DNA of 64,000 nucleotides from NCBI RefSeq assembly GCF_004001045.1, contig NZ_BIMK01000020.1, forward strand, positions 1-64,000, read 5' to 3'. This DNA is from Paenibacillus chibensis (GTDB taxonomy: Bacteria > Bacillota > Bacilli > Paenibacillales > Paenibacillaceae). A program made the translations under genes and the position numbers. Below the pieces are notes generated by a model, which had not been told where the DNA came from, did not search any database, and saw only the letters and a list, made by a program, of their open reading frames with translations. Below, one piece after another: positions 30,994 through 40,745 of this stretch. The stretch's first letter is position 1. Each line of letters begins with the position of its first letter.

Positions 30994-33153
30994 TCAGCCC
31001 TTGATGACCTGAATGGCATCATCCAGAACTTCCACGTTGATATGCGTAACATTTCCCTCGTCCAGCACCAGATCGGTGATGCCGTCCTCCACGTACTGCT
31101 GGATGACGCGGCGCAGCGGACGTGCTCCGAAGGCCGGGTTGTAGCCGAGCTCGGACAGTTTCTTTTTCGCTTCGTCCGATATGTGAAGCGTGATACCCTG
31201 CTCACCCATGGTGCTGACGATTTCGTCCAGCATATGGTCCACGATCTGTACGAGCACGTCTTCCTTCAGGGAAGCAAACGGAATGATGGCATCGAACCGG
31301 TTCAGGAATTCCGGACGGAAGTACGCGCCGAGCGAATCCAGGATCGAGCTGGTTTGAACCGAATCGGAAGCCGAGAAACCGACGGTAATCTTCTTCTCCG
31401 TGATGCCTGCATTCGACGTCATGATGATGACGGTGTCCTTGAAGCTCACGGTCCGTCCTTGGCTGTCCGTCAGACGTCCGTCGTCCAGCACCTGCAGGAA
31501 CATGTGCTGCACATCAGGATGCGCCTTCTCGATCTCATCGAGCAGGATAATGCTGTACGGATTGCGACGTACGCGTTCCGTCAGCTGGCCGGCTTCTTCA
31601 TGGCCGACATATCCCGGAGGCGAACCGATCAGCTTCGAAACGGAATGCTTCTCCATGTATTCGCTCATATCAAGCCGGATCATGGCATCCGCTTGGCCGA
31701 ACAGTTCTTCCGCAAGCGACTTGGACAGTTCGGTTTTACCAACGCCAGTCGGGCCGACGAACAGGAAGGAAGCAATCGGTTTGTTCTTCGGCTTCAATCC
31801 GGCACGGCTGCGGCGTACGGCCTTGGCCACTTTCTCAACCGCTTCCGCCTGCCCCATAACCTTCATGCCCAGACGTTCGGCAAGATTCTTCATCTTGCTT
31901 TGCTCATCCTGCTGCAGCTTGCCGACCGGAATCCCGGTTTTACGTTCGATGATATGCTGGATATCCTCGACGCTGACCTCTGCCGTATTATTTGGCTGTC
32001 CTTCAGCGCTGTTCAAGCGGCGGAGCAGCTCATTTTCTTCATCACGCAGCCGGGCCGCAACTTCATAGTTTTCAGCACGGGTAGCCTGATCCTTCTCGGC
32101 CTTCACCTGCTCCAAGCGGGCCTGGAGCTGTCCCTGTCCGCTATCCGACATCCGCAAATTCAGCTTGGCGCCTGCCTCGTCGAGCAGATCGATCGCCTTG
32201 TCCGGCAGGAAGCGGTCCTGAATGTACCGTTGGGACAGCTGCGCGCAGGCGGCAATCGTCTCGTCAGAATAATGGACGCCGTGGAATTCTTCATATTTCG
32301 GACGGAGCCCCTTCAGAATCTCAATCGTTTCCTGAACGGTCGGCTCATCGACCATGACCGGCTGGAAACGACGCTCCAGAGCGGCATCCTTCTCGATTTG
32401 GCGATACTCCTTCAAGGTGGTTGCCCCGATGACCTGGAGCTCGCCGCGTGCCAATACCGGCTTCAGGATATTGCCTGCATCCATCGAGCCTTCGGCCGAG
32501 CCTGCACCGACCAGCAGATGGATCTCGTCGATGAACAGCAGAACATTCTCGCGCTGCTGCAGCTCGGATATGAGCTGTTTCACCTTCTCCTCGAATTGGC
32601 CGCGGATGCCGGTGCCGGCAACCAGCGAAGCCACATCCAGCGAGTAAACCTCTTTGTTACGCAGCTTGGCAGGTACCTTGCCTTCCGTGATACGGAGGGC
32701 GAGGCCTTCGGCGATGGCCGTTTTACCTACCCCTGGCTCACCGATCAGCACCGGGTTGTTTTTGCTGCGGCGGTTCAAAATTTCAATGACTCGTTCAATT
32801 TCTTCGTCACGGCCGATCACGGCATCAATTTGACCTGCTTTCGCCGCGTCGTTCAGATTCCGTCCCAGCTGATCCAGCATGCCGTCTCCGCGCTGGCCGC
32901 CACGGCCCTGGGCGCGGCTTGCTGCGCCATTCGCGACGTTTGCATCCTGCTGGAATTGCGGCGGCTGCATGAAGCCTTTGAAGAATTCATCGATCGGCGA
33001 CATGCCCAAAGAGCCGAAGCCCGCGTGGAACGGGATCCCGCTGTTCATTTTTGCATAACATTCCTGGCATATATATAAACGTTCTGATTTCTGATTCACG
33101 GTAAAGCTCAGTCCTACAGTAGCTTCATTGGCATTACATTGTTGACAACGCAT
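30994..33153 (-). CDS. clpE: ATP-dependent Clp protease ATPase ClpE
   Basis: An HSP100 unfoldase of 719 residues that feeds damaged proteins to ClpP. The N-terminal zinc finger (Cys3, Cys6, Cys29, Cys32) distinguishes ClpE from ClpC. Two AAA+ modules follow with Walker A motifs GEPGVGKTAIAEG and GPTGVGKTELSKS, Walker B segments LLFIDEIH and ILLDEIEKA, and a short UVR-like coiled linker between them (LEQVKAEKDQATRAENYEVAARLRDEE). AAGGGG lies about ten bases before the ATG. A consensus promoter with a CtsR-type operator sits about 90 bases upstream, so heat and protein-stress induction is expected. Confidence 0.95.
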   Translation of the reverse strand: MRCQQCNANEATVGLSFTVNQKSERLYICQECYAKMNSGIPFHAGFGSLGMSPIDEFFKGFMQPPQFQQDANVANGAASRAQGRGGQRGDGMLDQLGRNLNDAAKAGQIDAVIGRDEEIERVIEILNRRSKNNPVLIGEPGVGKTAIAEGLALRITEGKVPAKLRNKEVYSLDVASLVAGTGIRGQFEEKVKQLISELQQRENVLLFIDEIHLLVGAGSAEGSMDAGNILKPVLARGELQVIGATTLKEYRQIEKDAALERRFQPVMVDEPTVQETIEILKGLRPKYEEFHGVHYSDETIAACAQLSQRYIQDRFLPDKAIDLLDEAGAKLNLRMSDSGQGQLQARLEQVKAEKDQATRAENYEVAARLRDEENELLRRLNSAEGQPNNTAEVSVEDIQHIIERKTGIPVGKLQQDEQSKMKNLAERLGMKVMGQAEAVEKVAKAVRRSRAGLKPKNKPIASFLFVGPTGVGKTELSKSLAEELFGQADAMIRLDMSEYMEKHSVSKLIGSPPGYVGHEEAGQLTERVRRNPYSIILLDEIEKAHPDVQHMFLQVLDDGRLTDSQGRTVSFKDTVIIMTSNAGITEKKITVGFSASDSVQTSSILDSLGAYFRPEFLNRFDAIIPFASLKEDVLVQIVDHMLDEIVSTMGEQGITLHISDEAKKKLSELGYNPAFGARPLRRVIQQYVEDGITDLVLDEGNVTHINVEVLDDAIQVIKG

Positions 33154-33221
33154 AGATCCATTGCCCCTTTCTGGTTTGATGCTAATGGTTTGGAAATACG
33201 ATTGATGTTTTGATCAAATTT

Positions 33222-33272
33222 TTTGACTTTGACTTTCTTTGACTATTATACCGCATGGAACAGAGATGTCAA
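33222..33272 (-). promoter_or_regulatory. clpE promoter with CtsR operator
   Basis: On the minus strand TTGACA (33272-33267) and TATAAT (33250-33245) are separated by 16 bases. Just downstream is AGTCAAAGAAAGTCAAA (33244-33228), an exact fit to the CtsR heptad pair RGTCAAA-NAN-RGTCAAA. A further AGTCAAA overlaps it at 33228-33222. CtsR bound here would cover the transcription start. Confidence 0.9.
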
Positions 33273-33428
33273 TATGTGTGAAAACAATCTTTTGAAAATT
33301 TTCATTTCGATTTCTTATGCATGCAAAAAACGAGCAGCTGCGCATGGTGCCGGCTGTTACCAGCCTCCATCGCGGTTGCCCGTAGTTCAAAGGTATACAC
33401 TGCCCGAGTAAATGATGTGCCGTTGAAG

Positions 33429-34043
33429 TCACTTCGGATTTTTCGTATCCACCTTGATCTTCAGCACCAGCGTTACTGTATCTGTTTGCAGCATTTCCTC
33501 CAGTTGCTCCGGACCATACGTCTGATAACCGCCGGATTCATTCTGCCGCCATACCGCCAATATCGCGGAATCGCCGGCTTTTAATTCAAGCTTTTGATCC
33601 CCTATGACGGAGCCCATCATCGATGAAAGATTCTTATCGATCACCTCGGGTACGCTGCTTAATCCCGTCCCGGCTCCAGGAGCGTATAAAATCATCGACT
33701 TCTGCGCTCCGCCTTCGTTTACGATCCCCCACCCTAAAGCGCCTGCGCTTGTTTGGGACGGAGCGAAACCGTAGGAGAGCGAGATCAGCGGCGATTCCTG
33801 CATTTTTTTACCCTTTTTATAACCTTCCACCCATACTTCAACCCAGGTTTTGTCGGCATGCGGCAGGCTCAGGTTATAATCGAAAACATTGCCGAGAGAT
33901 AAGGCATTAAACATTTCCGCATAGTTAGAATCCTTCTGCGCCTGGATCACCGCAAGCGTATCCGCCTCAGGCCGTGAACTGCAGCCGCCGAGCAGCAAAA
34001 TCAAAACGGAACAGACCATCAAAAGCTTTAGCCCTGTTTTCAT
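33429..34043 (-). CDS. Lipoprotein of unknown function (204 aa)
   Basis: An exported lipoprotein with signal peptide and lipobox LGGC (Cys21). The mature part is a mixed alpha/beta domain with DKTWVEVWVEGYKKGKKMQE, LGWGIVNEGGAQKSMILYAPG and LKAGDSAILAVWRQNESG, patterns I cannot tie to a named family. It ends LVLKIKVDTKNPK. The gene stands alone between clpE and the xyloglucanase, without an obvious partner. Confidence 0.75.
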   Translation of the reverse strand: MKTGLKLLMVCSVLILLLGGCSSRPEADTLAVIQAQKDSNYAEMFNALSLGNVFDYNLSLPHADKTWVEVWVEGYKKGKKMQESPLISLSYGFAPSQTSAGALGWGIVNEGGAQKSMILYAPGAGTGLSSVPEVIDKNLSSMMGSVIGDQKLELKAGDSAILAVWRQNESGGYQTYGPEQLEEMLQTDTVTLVLKIKVDTKNPK

Positions 34044-34208
34044 GTTTCCCCCATTTCGTACTTTTTGGTTGCCTTCGTCATTCGAATGGCTAAGCGCTCC
34101 AAGCTCACATAATCGAATGTCATAATTTGTATATATTGTAAGTTACTTTATGGAAATCGTAAACCCTGAAGCTCCGTTCCCGGGAATTTCCGTCTGCCTT
34201 ACTCTAAC

Positions 34209-34240
34209 AAAAAAAGGAGCATCGCCAGATGCTCCTTTTT
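34209..34240. terminator. Terminator of the GH74 gene
   Basis: AAAAAGGAGCATC (34211-34223) and GATGCTCCTTTTT (34228-34240) form a perfect 13-base stem with a four-base loop just after the xyloglucanase stop. It is symmetric. Confidence 0.9.
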
Positions 34241-34244
34241 GCGG

Positions 34245-36857
34245 CTATTTTTTCGCGTTGTACTCCACCTGGATATTGAAGCTGGACTTGTTTCCCGACA
34301 GGTCGACCGCTTCCAGCGCGATCCGGTTTACCCCTTTGGACAAGGTCAGCTTCTGATTGAATTTTCCGTTTGAGACCTTCACCTGCAGCGGCTTACCGCC
34401 ATTCAGCGTGACCGTCAAGGATGCTTTCAGCAACGCTTCATTGACTCTACCGGATAACACGTAGTTTCGATTATGTACCGTTTTATTCGTGTTATCGAGC
34501 GAAATCACAGGCGGCGTGGTATCTTGCCCCGCAGCCGTGTCGCCCAGCACGATGCCCAAGCCGTTCGTTCCCAGATAGACGCGACCATATATTCTCGGAT
34601 CGCCGGTAATCGCCGCATTCGCCGATCCGAACTGATGCTGGTCGTCGTTGATGCGAATCCAGGTCCGGCCTGCATCGTCCGAGCGATAGATGCCTTGCTT
34701 GCCATGGATAGTGGCATTCGTATAGAGAGCCATGTATTTCTGGCCGGGAGCTGCCTTGCCGAAACCGATGGAAGCAGCCTCCTGAACCTGATTCATCTTC
34801 TCAAACGATTGACCGGCATTGGTGGAGTGCCACAGACCGTACGGGCTATTCTTTTTGCTGTTGTCTGCGGCTGCCGCGATCCAGATATCCCCTTCCACGC
34901 CCGGCACGGCCTTGAAGTTGCTCGTCAAATTCGTCGGCAGCCCCGAAGCCGTCTTCGTAAAAGATGCCCCGCCGTTTCTGCTGACGTAAAAATCACCATC
35001 TGCGATGCCATAGAACAGAGCCGGGTTCACGCGGTCAGAGGATATGCTCGCGCCGCTCGGGATGCCGCTGGATATTTTCCAGGTCGCTCCCTGATCCGTA
35101 GAGTAGCTTACCGGCTTCGGAGCCTCCGAATTCGCCGGGCTCCACAGGATGGTTCCCCCGTTTGCCCCTACGGCAACATGGCCGCCCTGCGTTGCATCAT
35201 CCTTCACCGCAGCCCAGGCATTGGCCGCCGGTTTCCAGGTCTTTCCGTTGTCCGTAGAAATGCCCATCCGCGGATTCTCGCCGTCGCTGTTACCGACACG
35301 TACGACCATGTCCGGATTCAATTCGGCGTAATCGATATCGGTGCTGGTACCCAGATACGGATTCGTGATCATGGAAGGAGCCTTGGTCAGATCTTCATGC
35401 CGGAAACCTCCGATATCCCCCATGGAGCTCAGCAGATGAGCGCCGGAGGGCGGACTGATCAGGCCCAGAACAGCCGTTTCCTCAATCCCGTTGGCCATGA
35501 CGGATATGTTGACGTTTTGACCTTGGTCCAGGGCCGTCACATTGCTCGAACCATACAGCGTAGCGCCGGTTCCATACAGGATGCGATCCGAATTAAACGG
35601 ATCAATCTCCAGATCCCCGATCATCCAGCCGAGCTTCGGATTTTGCTCCGGAAGGCTTTTCTTTTCTCCCCAGTCGAGCCAAGGGGCAAGCGAATAATCG
35701 ATGGTGTATTGATTCTGACGTACCGGGTCCTTGGAATAATCCAGCGTCCAGAATGACTTCCATGTCTTGCCTCCATCCGTGCTGCGGTATATGAACTCAT
35801 CCGGCCACCATTTGTTCATCGTGGCTACCATGAGGGTGTCCGGATGCTGCGCATCCACCGCCAGTCCCCCGTAAGGGCTGTCCGTCGAGCCTGCTCCGGT
35901 CGGACTGATATCCGTCCATGTCCGGGCAGCCGTGTCGTATTTCCATACCGACCCTTCGCCGCCGTTGTAAGGACCAACCTCCTTCGCGTAAGTTACGTAA
36001 AGATGACCGTTAGCGGACAGCACGCCATGATGAGGAAGATAGCCCTGTTCAGGCTGTCCCGGCACCGGCTCCCAGGTCTTCCCGCCATCCGTGCTCCGGT
36101 ATATGCTGTGCTCCGTATCCGCCACGCCAACATAGATGGTTTGCGTCGTTGTGCCCTTGCTGCCTGTCGACGGGTCAAAGGTCACCCATACGACGCCGAC
36201 GAGATCATTATAATAATCTTTCACGTTGCCTACTGCCTTGAAGCTGTCCACCCGGCTCCAGGTCACCCCGTAATCGGTACTTCTCCATAGACCGTTTCCG
36301 CTTCTCGTCCCCATATACAGCACGCGATTATTATTGGGATCGATAGCCAGACGTTCCCCCATCGACCGGCCCGGCATATTCCCTCCCAATTTAAAAGGTA
36401 GCTCGGTGCGCTGCCAGGTGTCCCCCCGGTCCGTCGAGCGAAGCAAAACGCCATTCATGTCCGTCCAATCATTGGTATACGTTCCGGACGCTACATACAA
36501 TCGGTTCGTGTCTACCGGGTCCGTAGCCAGCGTATCCACGCCAAGCATGTTCCATTCCTTAAAGCTGACGGAGTCCAGCAGTTGAACCCAGGACTGCGTT
36601 GACGGGTTCCAGCGATAAGCTCCGCCAATATCCGTCCGGGCATAAATCAGATCCTTTTCTCCGGGATTGTAAATAATGCCGGGAATGAATCCGCCCCCGA
36701 CCACTTTCACGCGATCCCAGCTGTAGGCTTGCCCAGGGGATGGCTTCTTCTCTTGCGCTTTTTCAGCCAGTGCTGGAGCAGCTGGCGTTCCGGCCACAGT
36801 GATTGGCACGACCATAGCGGCGGCGAGAACCAAACTCAGCGTCTTTTTCAACATCAT
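34245..36857 (-). CDS. Secreted GH74 xyloglucanase
   Basis: A secreted enzyme of 870 residues that cuts the glucan backbone of xyloglucan. The signal peptide covers about 31 residues (ending PAAPALA). Two seven-bladed propeller halves contain many Asp-box motifs such as STDGGKTW, STDYGVTW and STDQGATW. GH74 catalytic acids are visible as ARTDIGGAYRW (Asp76) and GDIGGFRH (Asp481). The C-terminal about 90 residues form an Ig-like module (DTTPPVISLDNTNKTVHNR..). There is no cellulose-binding module or SLH repeat. AAGGAGG precedes the ATG, and two cre boxes lie upstream, so glucose repression is likely. Confidence 0.93.
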   Translation of the reverse strand: MMLKKTLSLVLAAAMVVPITVAGTPAAPALAEKAQEKKPSPGQAYSWDRVKVVGGGFIPGIIYNPGEKDLIYARTDIGGAYRWNPSTQSWVQLLDSVSFKEWNMLGVDTLATDPVDTNRLYVASGTYTNDWTDMNGVLLRSTDRGDTWQRTELPFKLGGNMPGRSMGERLAIDPNNNRVLYMGTRSGNGLWRSTDYGVTWSRVDSFKAVGNVKDYYNDLVGVVWVTFDPSTGSKGTTTQTIYVGVADTEHSIYRSTDGGKTWEPVPGQPEQGYLPHHGVLSANGHLYVTYAKEVGPYNGGEGSVWKYDTAARTWTDISPTGAGSTDSPYGGLAVDAQHPDTLMVATMNKWWPDEFIYRSTDGGKTWKSFWTLDYSKDPVRQNQYTIDYSLAPWLDWGEKKSLPEQNPKLGWMIGDLEIDPFNSDRILYGTGATLYGSSNVTALDQGQNVNISVMANGIEETAVLGLISPPSGAHLLSSMGDIGGFRHEDLTKAPSMITNPYLGTSTDIDYAELNPDMVVRVGNSDGENPRMGISTDNGKTWKPAANAWAAVKDDATQGGHVAVGANGGTILWSPANSEAPKPVSYSTDQGATWKISSGIPSGASISSDRVNPALFYGIADGDFYVSRNGGASFTKTASGLPTNLTSNFKAVPGVEGDIWIAAAADNSKKNSPYGLWHSTNAGQSFEKMNQVQEAASIGFGKAAPGQKYMALYTNATIHGKQGIYRSDDAGRTWIRINDDQHQFGSANAAITGDPRIYGRVYLGTNGLGIVLGDTAAGQDTTPPVISLDNTNKTVHNRNYVLSGRVNEALLKASLTVTLNGGKPLQVKVSNGKFNQKLTLSKGVNRIALEAVDLSGNKSSFNIQVEYNAKK

Positions 36858-36888
36858 GACTTGCCTCCTTAGAAAGGTATCGAGATAC

Positions 36889-36902
36889 AGAAAGCGTTTT
36901 CA
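36889..36902. promoter_or_regulatory. cre box 32 bases upstream of the GH74 gene
   Basis: On the minus strand TGAAAACGCTTTCT matches the cre consensus at 13 of 14 positions (last base differs). Confidence 0.55.
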
Positions 36903-37104
36903 TAAATGACTGACTTGCTTACACTTTTTTCTTCCTCCTTCTGCTGCCGAAAACGCTAGGATACGATGGATCAGGATCATCTATGTAAGCGTTTACGAGT
37001 ATGGGCTCCCGGAGGATATATTTTTATTCTAATCGCGCGCTTTTGATAAAAACACCCCAGGAATTAGCTTCCTTTTCATATCAAAATTAGTGGTTTTTCC
37101 ATGT
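36903..37104. promoter_or_regulatory. Upstream region of the GH74 gene with a second cre box at 36984-36997
   Basis: TGTAAGCGTTTACG at 36984-36997 fits the cre consensus except its last base. Together with the box at 36889 this gives two CcpA sites in the control region. No gene is seen in 36858-37181. Confidence 0.5.
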
Positions 37105-37171
37105 AAAAAAGACTTCTCCCGCCCGTCTCCGGATGACTCCGGACGCGGACTATGGAAGAAGTCTTTAAAAA
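37105..37171. terminator. Terminator of the DUF4091 gene
   Basis: AAAGACTTCT (37108-37117) pairs with AGAAGTCTTT (37157-37166) and encloses a second stem of TCCGGA/TCCGGA type. A- and T-runs flank it. It lies 11 bases after the DUF4091 stop. Confidence 0.75.
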
Positions 37172-37181
37172 CCAAATACGT

Positions 37182-38849
37182 TTACGAAATTACCGTGCTT
37201 TTATGGATATGCTCTTTGATCTGCCCGTTGATCCACTCCCGTTTGGACAAAATCCATGCCGCGTCCCTTGGGTAACGGCTGAAGGTGATCGGCTCTTCTA
37301 GGCCCTCATCCAGCGCCGCAAGCACGGCATCCCGCCCGATCAGTTCCTCCAGCAGACGCAGCGCGCGCAAATCCTGCAGCGCCTCGTACAGAACCTCCAT
37401 CCGGATCGATTCGATCGGACCGTCCTCGCCCGGATATACCAGATAGGCGTCGCCGGAAGGGAAGGCGCCCCCTGCATCCGTCACGCGGAACGGGTCGATG
37501 ACCTGCTTCGAATACTGCGTATACCAGAAATTGAAGCCCCAATGCAAAAATCCCGCCGCATCGTATTTATACAGCTGGTAGCCCAAAATCCGGTTGCGCG
37601 CCGACGGCATGCTGAAGAAGCGGTTGGATACGTCCTTGTACTGCGATACGCAGTAATACGTCCACAGCGGTGTGACCCCATGCTCCAGGAAAGGCTCGAT
37701 GTGATTGTTGGCCGGAATCGGGTTCTCCACCAAACCCTTTTCATAAAAGTCGTAATCCGACAGCGCGTCGATGATGGGAAATCCCTCGAGCAGATCCTTG
37801 ACGATATTACGGGCGCTTTCACAAGATTCCAGATGATCCAGCGTCGGCTCATCGGAAATGTGGAAATAGCTGCGTTTCTCCAGCCCATTCTCCCGAATCC
37901 AGTCCACCAGCTGCGGCAGGAACTGGTTCAGGAACGTATGATAGGCTTCGCCCGACGCGTCCGTCTCCCAGCCGAAGATCCGCTTCGTTTCGCCGTTTAC
38001 GGTCGCCATGATTTTCGGCGCGTGATGCGCGCCCCACTGCGTGAACAGATGCGAGAATTCAAAATACTCGATACCGCATTCGTTACACAGCTCCACCCAT
38101 CTACTCAGGCGGTCAAACCCGAAAGCGTACTGATTCTCCCCCGTCACCTCGACATCGACCAATTGCACGGTCGGACGTTCCCCTCCGACTTCCGTATCGA
38201 GCGGAGGCGTGAAGAGAGGCGTCAGCAGCATATTGATGCCGTGATCCGCCGCGGTTTGTATGTACTGCTTCAGAAGCTCCCAGTGCCTTTCGCTGAACGC
38301 ATCCGTATGGTAGTGCGTTGTCAGGCAATCCGTGTGAAACCACTGCGTATGCAGAAGCTGCTGCTTGGGCAGCTGTGCCCCGATGATTTCCAGCTCAAAG
38401 CGTTCCTTTGCCAGCTCCTCTCCCGATTCCGTCACGAAACGCACCACGATCGGGTAGAGGCCCGGATTGACCTCGTTCTCAGGGTTCACCGTAATCCAAA
38501 TCGAACGCCACTGCGCCGGATATGCACGCACGCCGTCGCCGCTCAGCGGCAGCAGCGGATCCGGATACAGGCCTGGCGTGGTCCGCAGCATGTTGTCGTC
38601 ATGGTCGCCCTGCACAGGGTACTCCGATGGCGACAGACCGACGCTGCGCAGCGTGATGTAATCTCCGATTTCGGACTCGACCTTCACATGAATCGACGGA
38701 ATCCAATACTGCGACCGATAGGCCACCTGATACGAGAAAACCTCGTTTTGGAGCGCCGCCCCTTGAGCGACGGCATGAACTGCCAAATCCTCGTCGGGAA
38801 ATATTTTCATCAAAGAATGGACCGTTCTTGTCTCCAATTGTTGCGTCAT
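37182..38849 (-). CDS. DUF4091-domain protein (glycoside hydrolase 123-like)
   Basis: A cytosolic protein of 556 residues. The N-terminal part is a beta-sandwich (ALQNEVFSYQVAYRS through LEIIGAQLP), and the central TIM-barrel-like part contains QWFHTDCLTTHY, FSHLFTQWGAHHAPKI and RSYFHISDEPTLDHL; the Asp-Glu pair in ISDEP fits the catalytic pair of GH123-type N-acetylhexosaminidases. The C-terminal DUF4091 segment has GFLHWGFNFWYTQYS and SGDAYLVYPGEDGPIESIRMEVLYEALQDLRAL. There is no signal peptide. The start at 38849 has GGAGG nine bases upstream. The substrate is unknown; an N-acetylhexosamine glycan is the best guess. Confidence 0.85.
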   Translation of the reverse strand: MTQQLETRTVHSLMKIFPDEDLAVHAVAQGAALQNEVFSYQVAYRSQYWIPSIHVKVESEIGDYITLRSVGLSPSEYPVQGDHDDNMLRTTPGLYPDPLLPLSGDGVRAYPAQWRSIWITVNPENEVNPGLYPIVVRFVTESGEELAKERFELEIIGAQLPKQQLLHTQWFHTDCLTTHYHTDAFSERHWELLKQYIQTAADHGINMLLTPLFTPPLDTEVGGERPTVQLVDVEVTGENQYAFGFDRLSRWVELCNECGIEYFEFSHLFTQWGAHHAPKIMATVNGETKRIFGWETDASGEAYHTFLNQFLPQLVDWIRENGLEKRSYFHISDEPTLDHLESCESARNIVKDLLEGFPIIDALSDYDFYEKGLVENPIPANNHIEPFLEHGVTPLWTYYCVSQYKDVSNRFFSMPSARNRILGYQLYKYDAAGFLHWGFNFWYTQYSKQVIDPFRVTDAGGAFPSGDAYLVYPGEDGPIESIRMEVLYEALQDLRALRLLEELIGRDAVLAALDEGLEEPITFSRYPRDAAWILSKREWINGQIKEHIHKSTVIS

Positions 38850-38907
38850 ATACTGCATCCTCCCTTCATCTCTCACCGTCCCGGCTCTGCCGGCGTTCAT
38901 CCATTTG

Positions 38908-38921
38908 CGGTAACGCTTACA
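38908..38921. promoter_or_regulatory. Weak cre-like box upstream of the DUF4091 gene
   Basis: On the minus strand TGTAAGCGTTACCG fits the cre consensus at 12 of 14 positions and lies 59 bases before the start. Confidence 0.35.
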
Positions 38922-39007
38922 GCAAAGATTATAACCAACTCTTCTCTTGGTTTCTATGCACGATTTTGTTTTGTTTTATGTTATTTTCTTTACATTCCCA
39001 AACATAC

Positions 39008-39056
39008 AAAAAAAACCGCAGGAACGGCGCCTTTCGGACCTTACCATGCGGTTTTA
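39008..39056. terminator. Terminator of the zwf-gnd-transaldolase operon
   Basis: AAAACCGCA (39012-39020) and TGCGGTTTT (39047-39055) form a 9-base stem with inner pairing, 32 bases after the transaldolase stop, with A- and T-tracts. Confidence 0.8.
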
Positions 39057-39087
39057 ATCTATTTACAATTTGAACGGGATTAGCCTA

Positions 39088-39753
39088 TTATTTCGTCACG
39101 TTTTTCCAGTCAGCCGCAAACTTCTCCATGCCTTGATCGGTCAAAGGATGTTTGGCAAGCTGCGCGATAACGCTGAACGGTACCGTTGCGATGTGGGCAC
39201 CGGCCATGGCGACACGGGTAACGTGATCGGGATGGCGGACCGAAGCGGCAATGATTTGCGCGTCCAGGTTATGAATGCGGAACAGCTCAGCGATTTTGGA
39301 CACGAGCAGAACGCCGTCTTCCGAAATATCGTCGAGGCGTCCCAGGAACGGAGACACGTACGTTGCGCCTGCACGAGCGGCAAGCAGCGCCTGGTTCACG
39401 GTGAAGATCAGGGTCACGTTCGTTTTTACGCCTTTTTTGGTGAGGTAGCGGCAAGCTTCCAGACCGTCGAGGGTCATCGGCAGCTTGATCGTGATATTTT
39501 TGTCGCCGCCGTTGATCTTGATCAGCTCTTCCGCTTGTGCGATCATATCTTCCGCGGTTAACGCATCCGGAGTCACTTCGGCAGATACCGATTCAACTTC
39601 GGGAACGGCCTGCAAAATTTCAGCAATGCGGTCCTCGAACTTCACGCCTTCTTTGGCAACCAGGGAAGGGTTCGTTGTTACACCCGACAATACGCCGACT
39701 TTGTATGCTTTTTTAATGTCTTCCAGATTCGCAGTATCGATGAAAAATTTCAT
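39088..39753 (-). CDS. tal: Transaldolase, short form (TalC/Fsa-type)
   Basis: A 221-residue single-domain transaldolase that moves a dihydroxyacetone unit in the non-oxidative pentose phosphate pathway. It begins [13 protein letters not shown], has the [13 protein letters not shown] block, the Schiff-base Lys in ITIKLPMT, and [14 protein letters not shown]. This short form includes true transaldolases and fructose-6-phosphate aldolases. Position after zwf and gnd favours transaldolase. It starts 31 bases after gnd and ends at a strong terminator. Confidence 0.92.
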   Translation of the reverse strand: MKFFIDTANLEDIKKAYKVGVLSGVTTNPSLVAKEGVKFEDRIAEILQAVPEVESVSAEVTPDALTAEDMIAQAEELIKINGGDKNITIKLPMTLDGLEACRYLTKKGVKTNVTLIFTVNQALLAARAGATYVSPFLGRLDDISEDGVLLVSKIAELFRIHNLDAQIIAASVRHPDHVTRVAMAGAHIATVPFSVIAQLAKHPLTDQGMEKFAADWKNVTK

Positions 39754-39784
39754 GATTCACTTACCTCCAGTTTGTATAGAAAGT

Positions 39785-40678
39785 TTAGTTTTTGACTACG
39801 GCATGGCCGCCAAACTCATTGCGGAGCGCTGCAACGACTTTACCGGTAAAGGAGTCATTTTCCAGGGAACGGTAACGCATCAGCAGGGACAGTGCAATGA
39901 CCGGAGTCGCGGTTTGCAGATCCAGCGCGGTTTCCACCGTCCATTTGCCTTCGCCGGAAGACTGCATGACGCCTTTGATGCCATCCAGGTTAGCATCCTT
40001 GGAGAAAGCCTGCTCCGTCAATTCCATCAGCCAAGAGCGGATAACGGAACCGTTGTTCCATACGCGCGCCACTTTCTCATAGTCATAATCGAAGTCGCTT
40101 TTCTCCAGCACTTCGAAGCCTTCGCCGATGGCAGCCATCATGCCGTACTCCACGCCGTTATGGACCATTTTCAGGAAGTGTCCGCTGCCGGCTTTACCTG
40201 CGTACAGGTAGCCATTTTCAACTGCGGTGTCCTTGAAGATCGGTTCAACGATGTTCCAGGCCTCTTCGTCCCCGCCGATCATATAGCAAGCGCCGTTGCG
40301 TGCGCCTTCCATCCCGCCGGACGTACCCACATCAAGGAAGCTCACGCCAAATTCCTTGAGCTTGTTGTATCTGGCGATGGACTCTTTGTAGTGAGAGTTC
40401 CCGGCTTCGATCACGATGTCGCCCTTCGACAAAACCGGAACCAGCTCATCGATGACGGAATCAACGACGCCATGCGGAACCATGATCCAGAAAATCCGCG
40501 GAGATTCCATTTTGGAAGCGAGCTCCTTCAAGCTTGCCGCACCTTCGGCGCCTTTGCTCGTCAGTTCTTCAACCGCAGCTGTATTCAGGTCAAAAGCAAC
40601 CACGTTATGATGATGATCCAAAAGATTTTGTCCCAGGTTGAGACCCATTTTACCTAATCCAATTAATCCGACTTTCAT
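39785..40678 (-). CDS. gnd: 6-phosphogluconate dehydrogenase, decarboxylating (short, YqeC-type)
   Basis: Oxidises 6-phosphogluconate to ribulose-5-phosphate with CO2 release. At 297 residues it is the short form, which is usually NAD-dependent in this family. The Rossmann motif GLIGLGKMGLNLGQNL is at the N-terminus, with Asp30-type FDLN after the second strand in agreement with NAD. The substrate signatures are AGNSHYKES, LDVGTSGGMEGARNG and GHFLKMVHNGVEYGMMAA. It is the middle gene of zwf-gnd-tal. Confidence 0.93.
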   Translation of the reverse strand: MKVGLIGLGKMGLNLGQNLLDHHHNVVAFDLNTAAVEELTSKGAEGAASLKELASKMESPRIFWIMVPHGVVDSVIDELVPVLSKGDIVIEAGNSHYKESIARYNKLKEFGVSFLDVGTSGGMEGARNGACYMIGGDEEAWNIVEPIFKDTAVENGYLYAGKAGSGHFLKMVHNGVEYGMMAAIGEGFEVLEKSDFDYDYEKVARVWNNGSVIRSWLMELTEQAFSKDANLDGIKGVMQSSGEGKWTVETALDLQTATPVIALSLLMRYRSLENDSFTGKVVAALRNEFGGHAVVKN

Positions 40679-40745
40679 GTTATTACCTCCACACCATGCT
40701 TTTTAATCTATCTATTATGATTTAACCCGTATGATTCCCTGAAGA

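Noticed and set aside
30937-33078. Open frame of 713 codons on the plus strand opposite clpE
   Set aside because: It mirrors clpE codon structure, has no ribosome site or recognisable domain, and clpE itself is beyond doubt.
34473-35756. Open frame of 427 codons opposite the GH74 gene
   Set aside because: Arg-rich shadow of the xyloglucanase with no domain pattern and no ribosome site.
37542-39083. Open frame of 513 codons opposite the DUF4091 gene
   Set aside because: Runs across a gene end and terminator region; composition is that of an antisense shadow.
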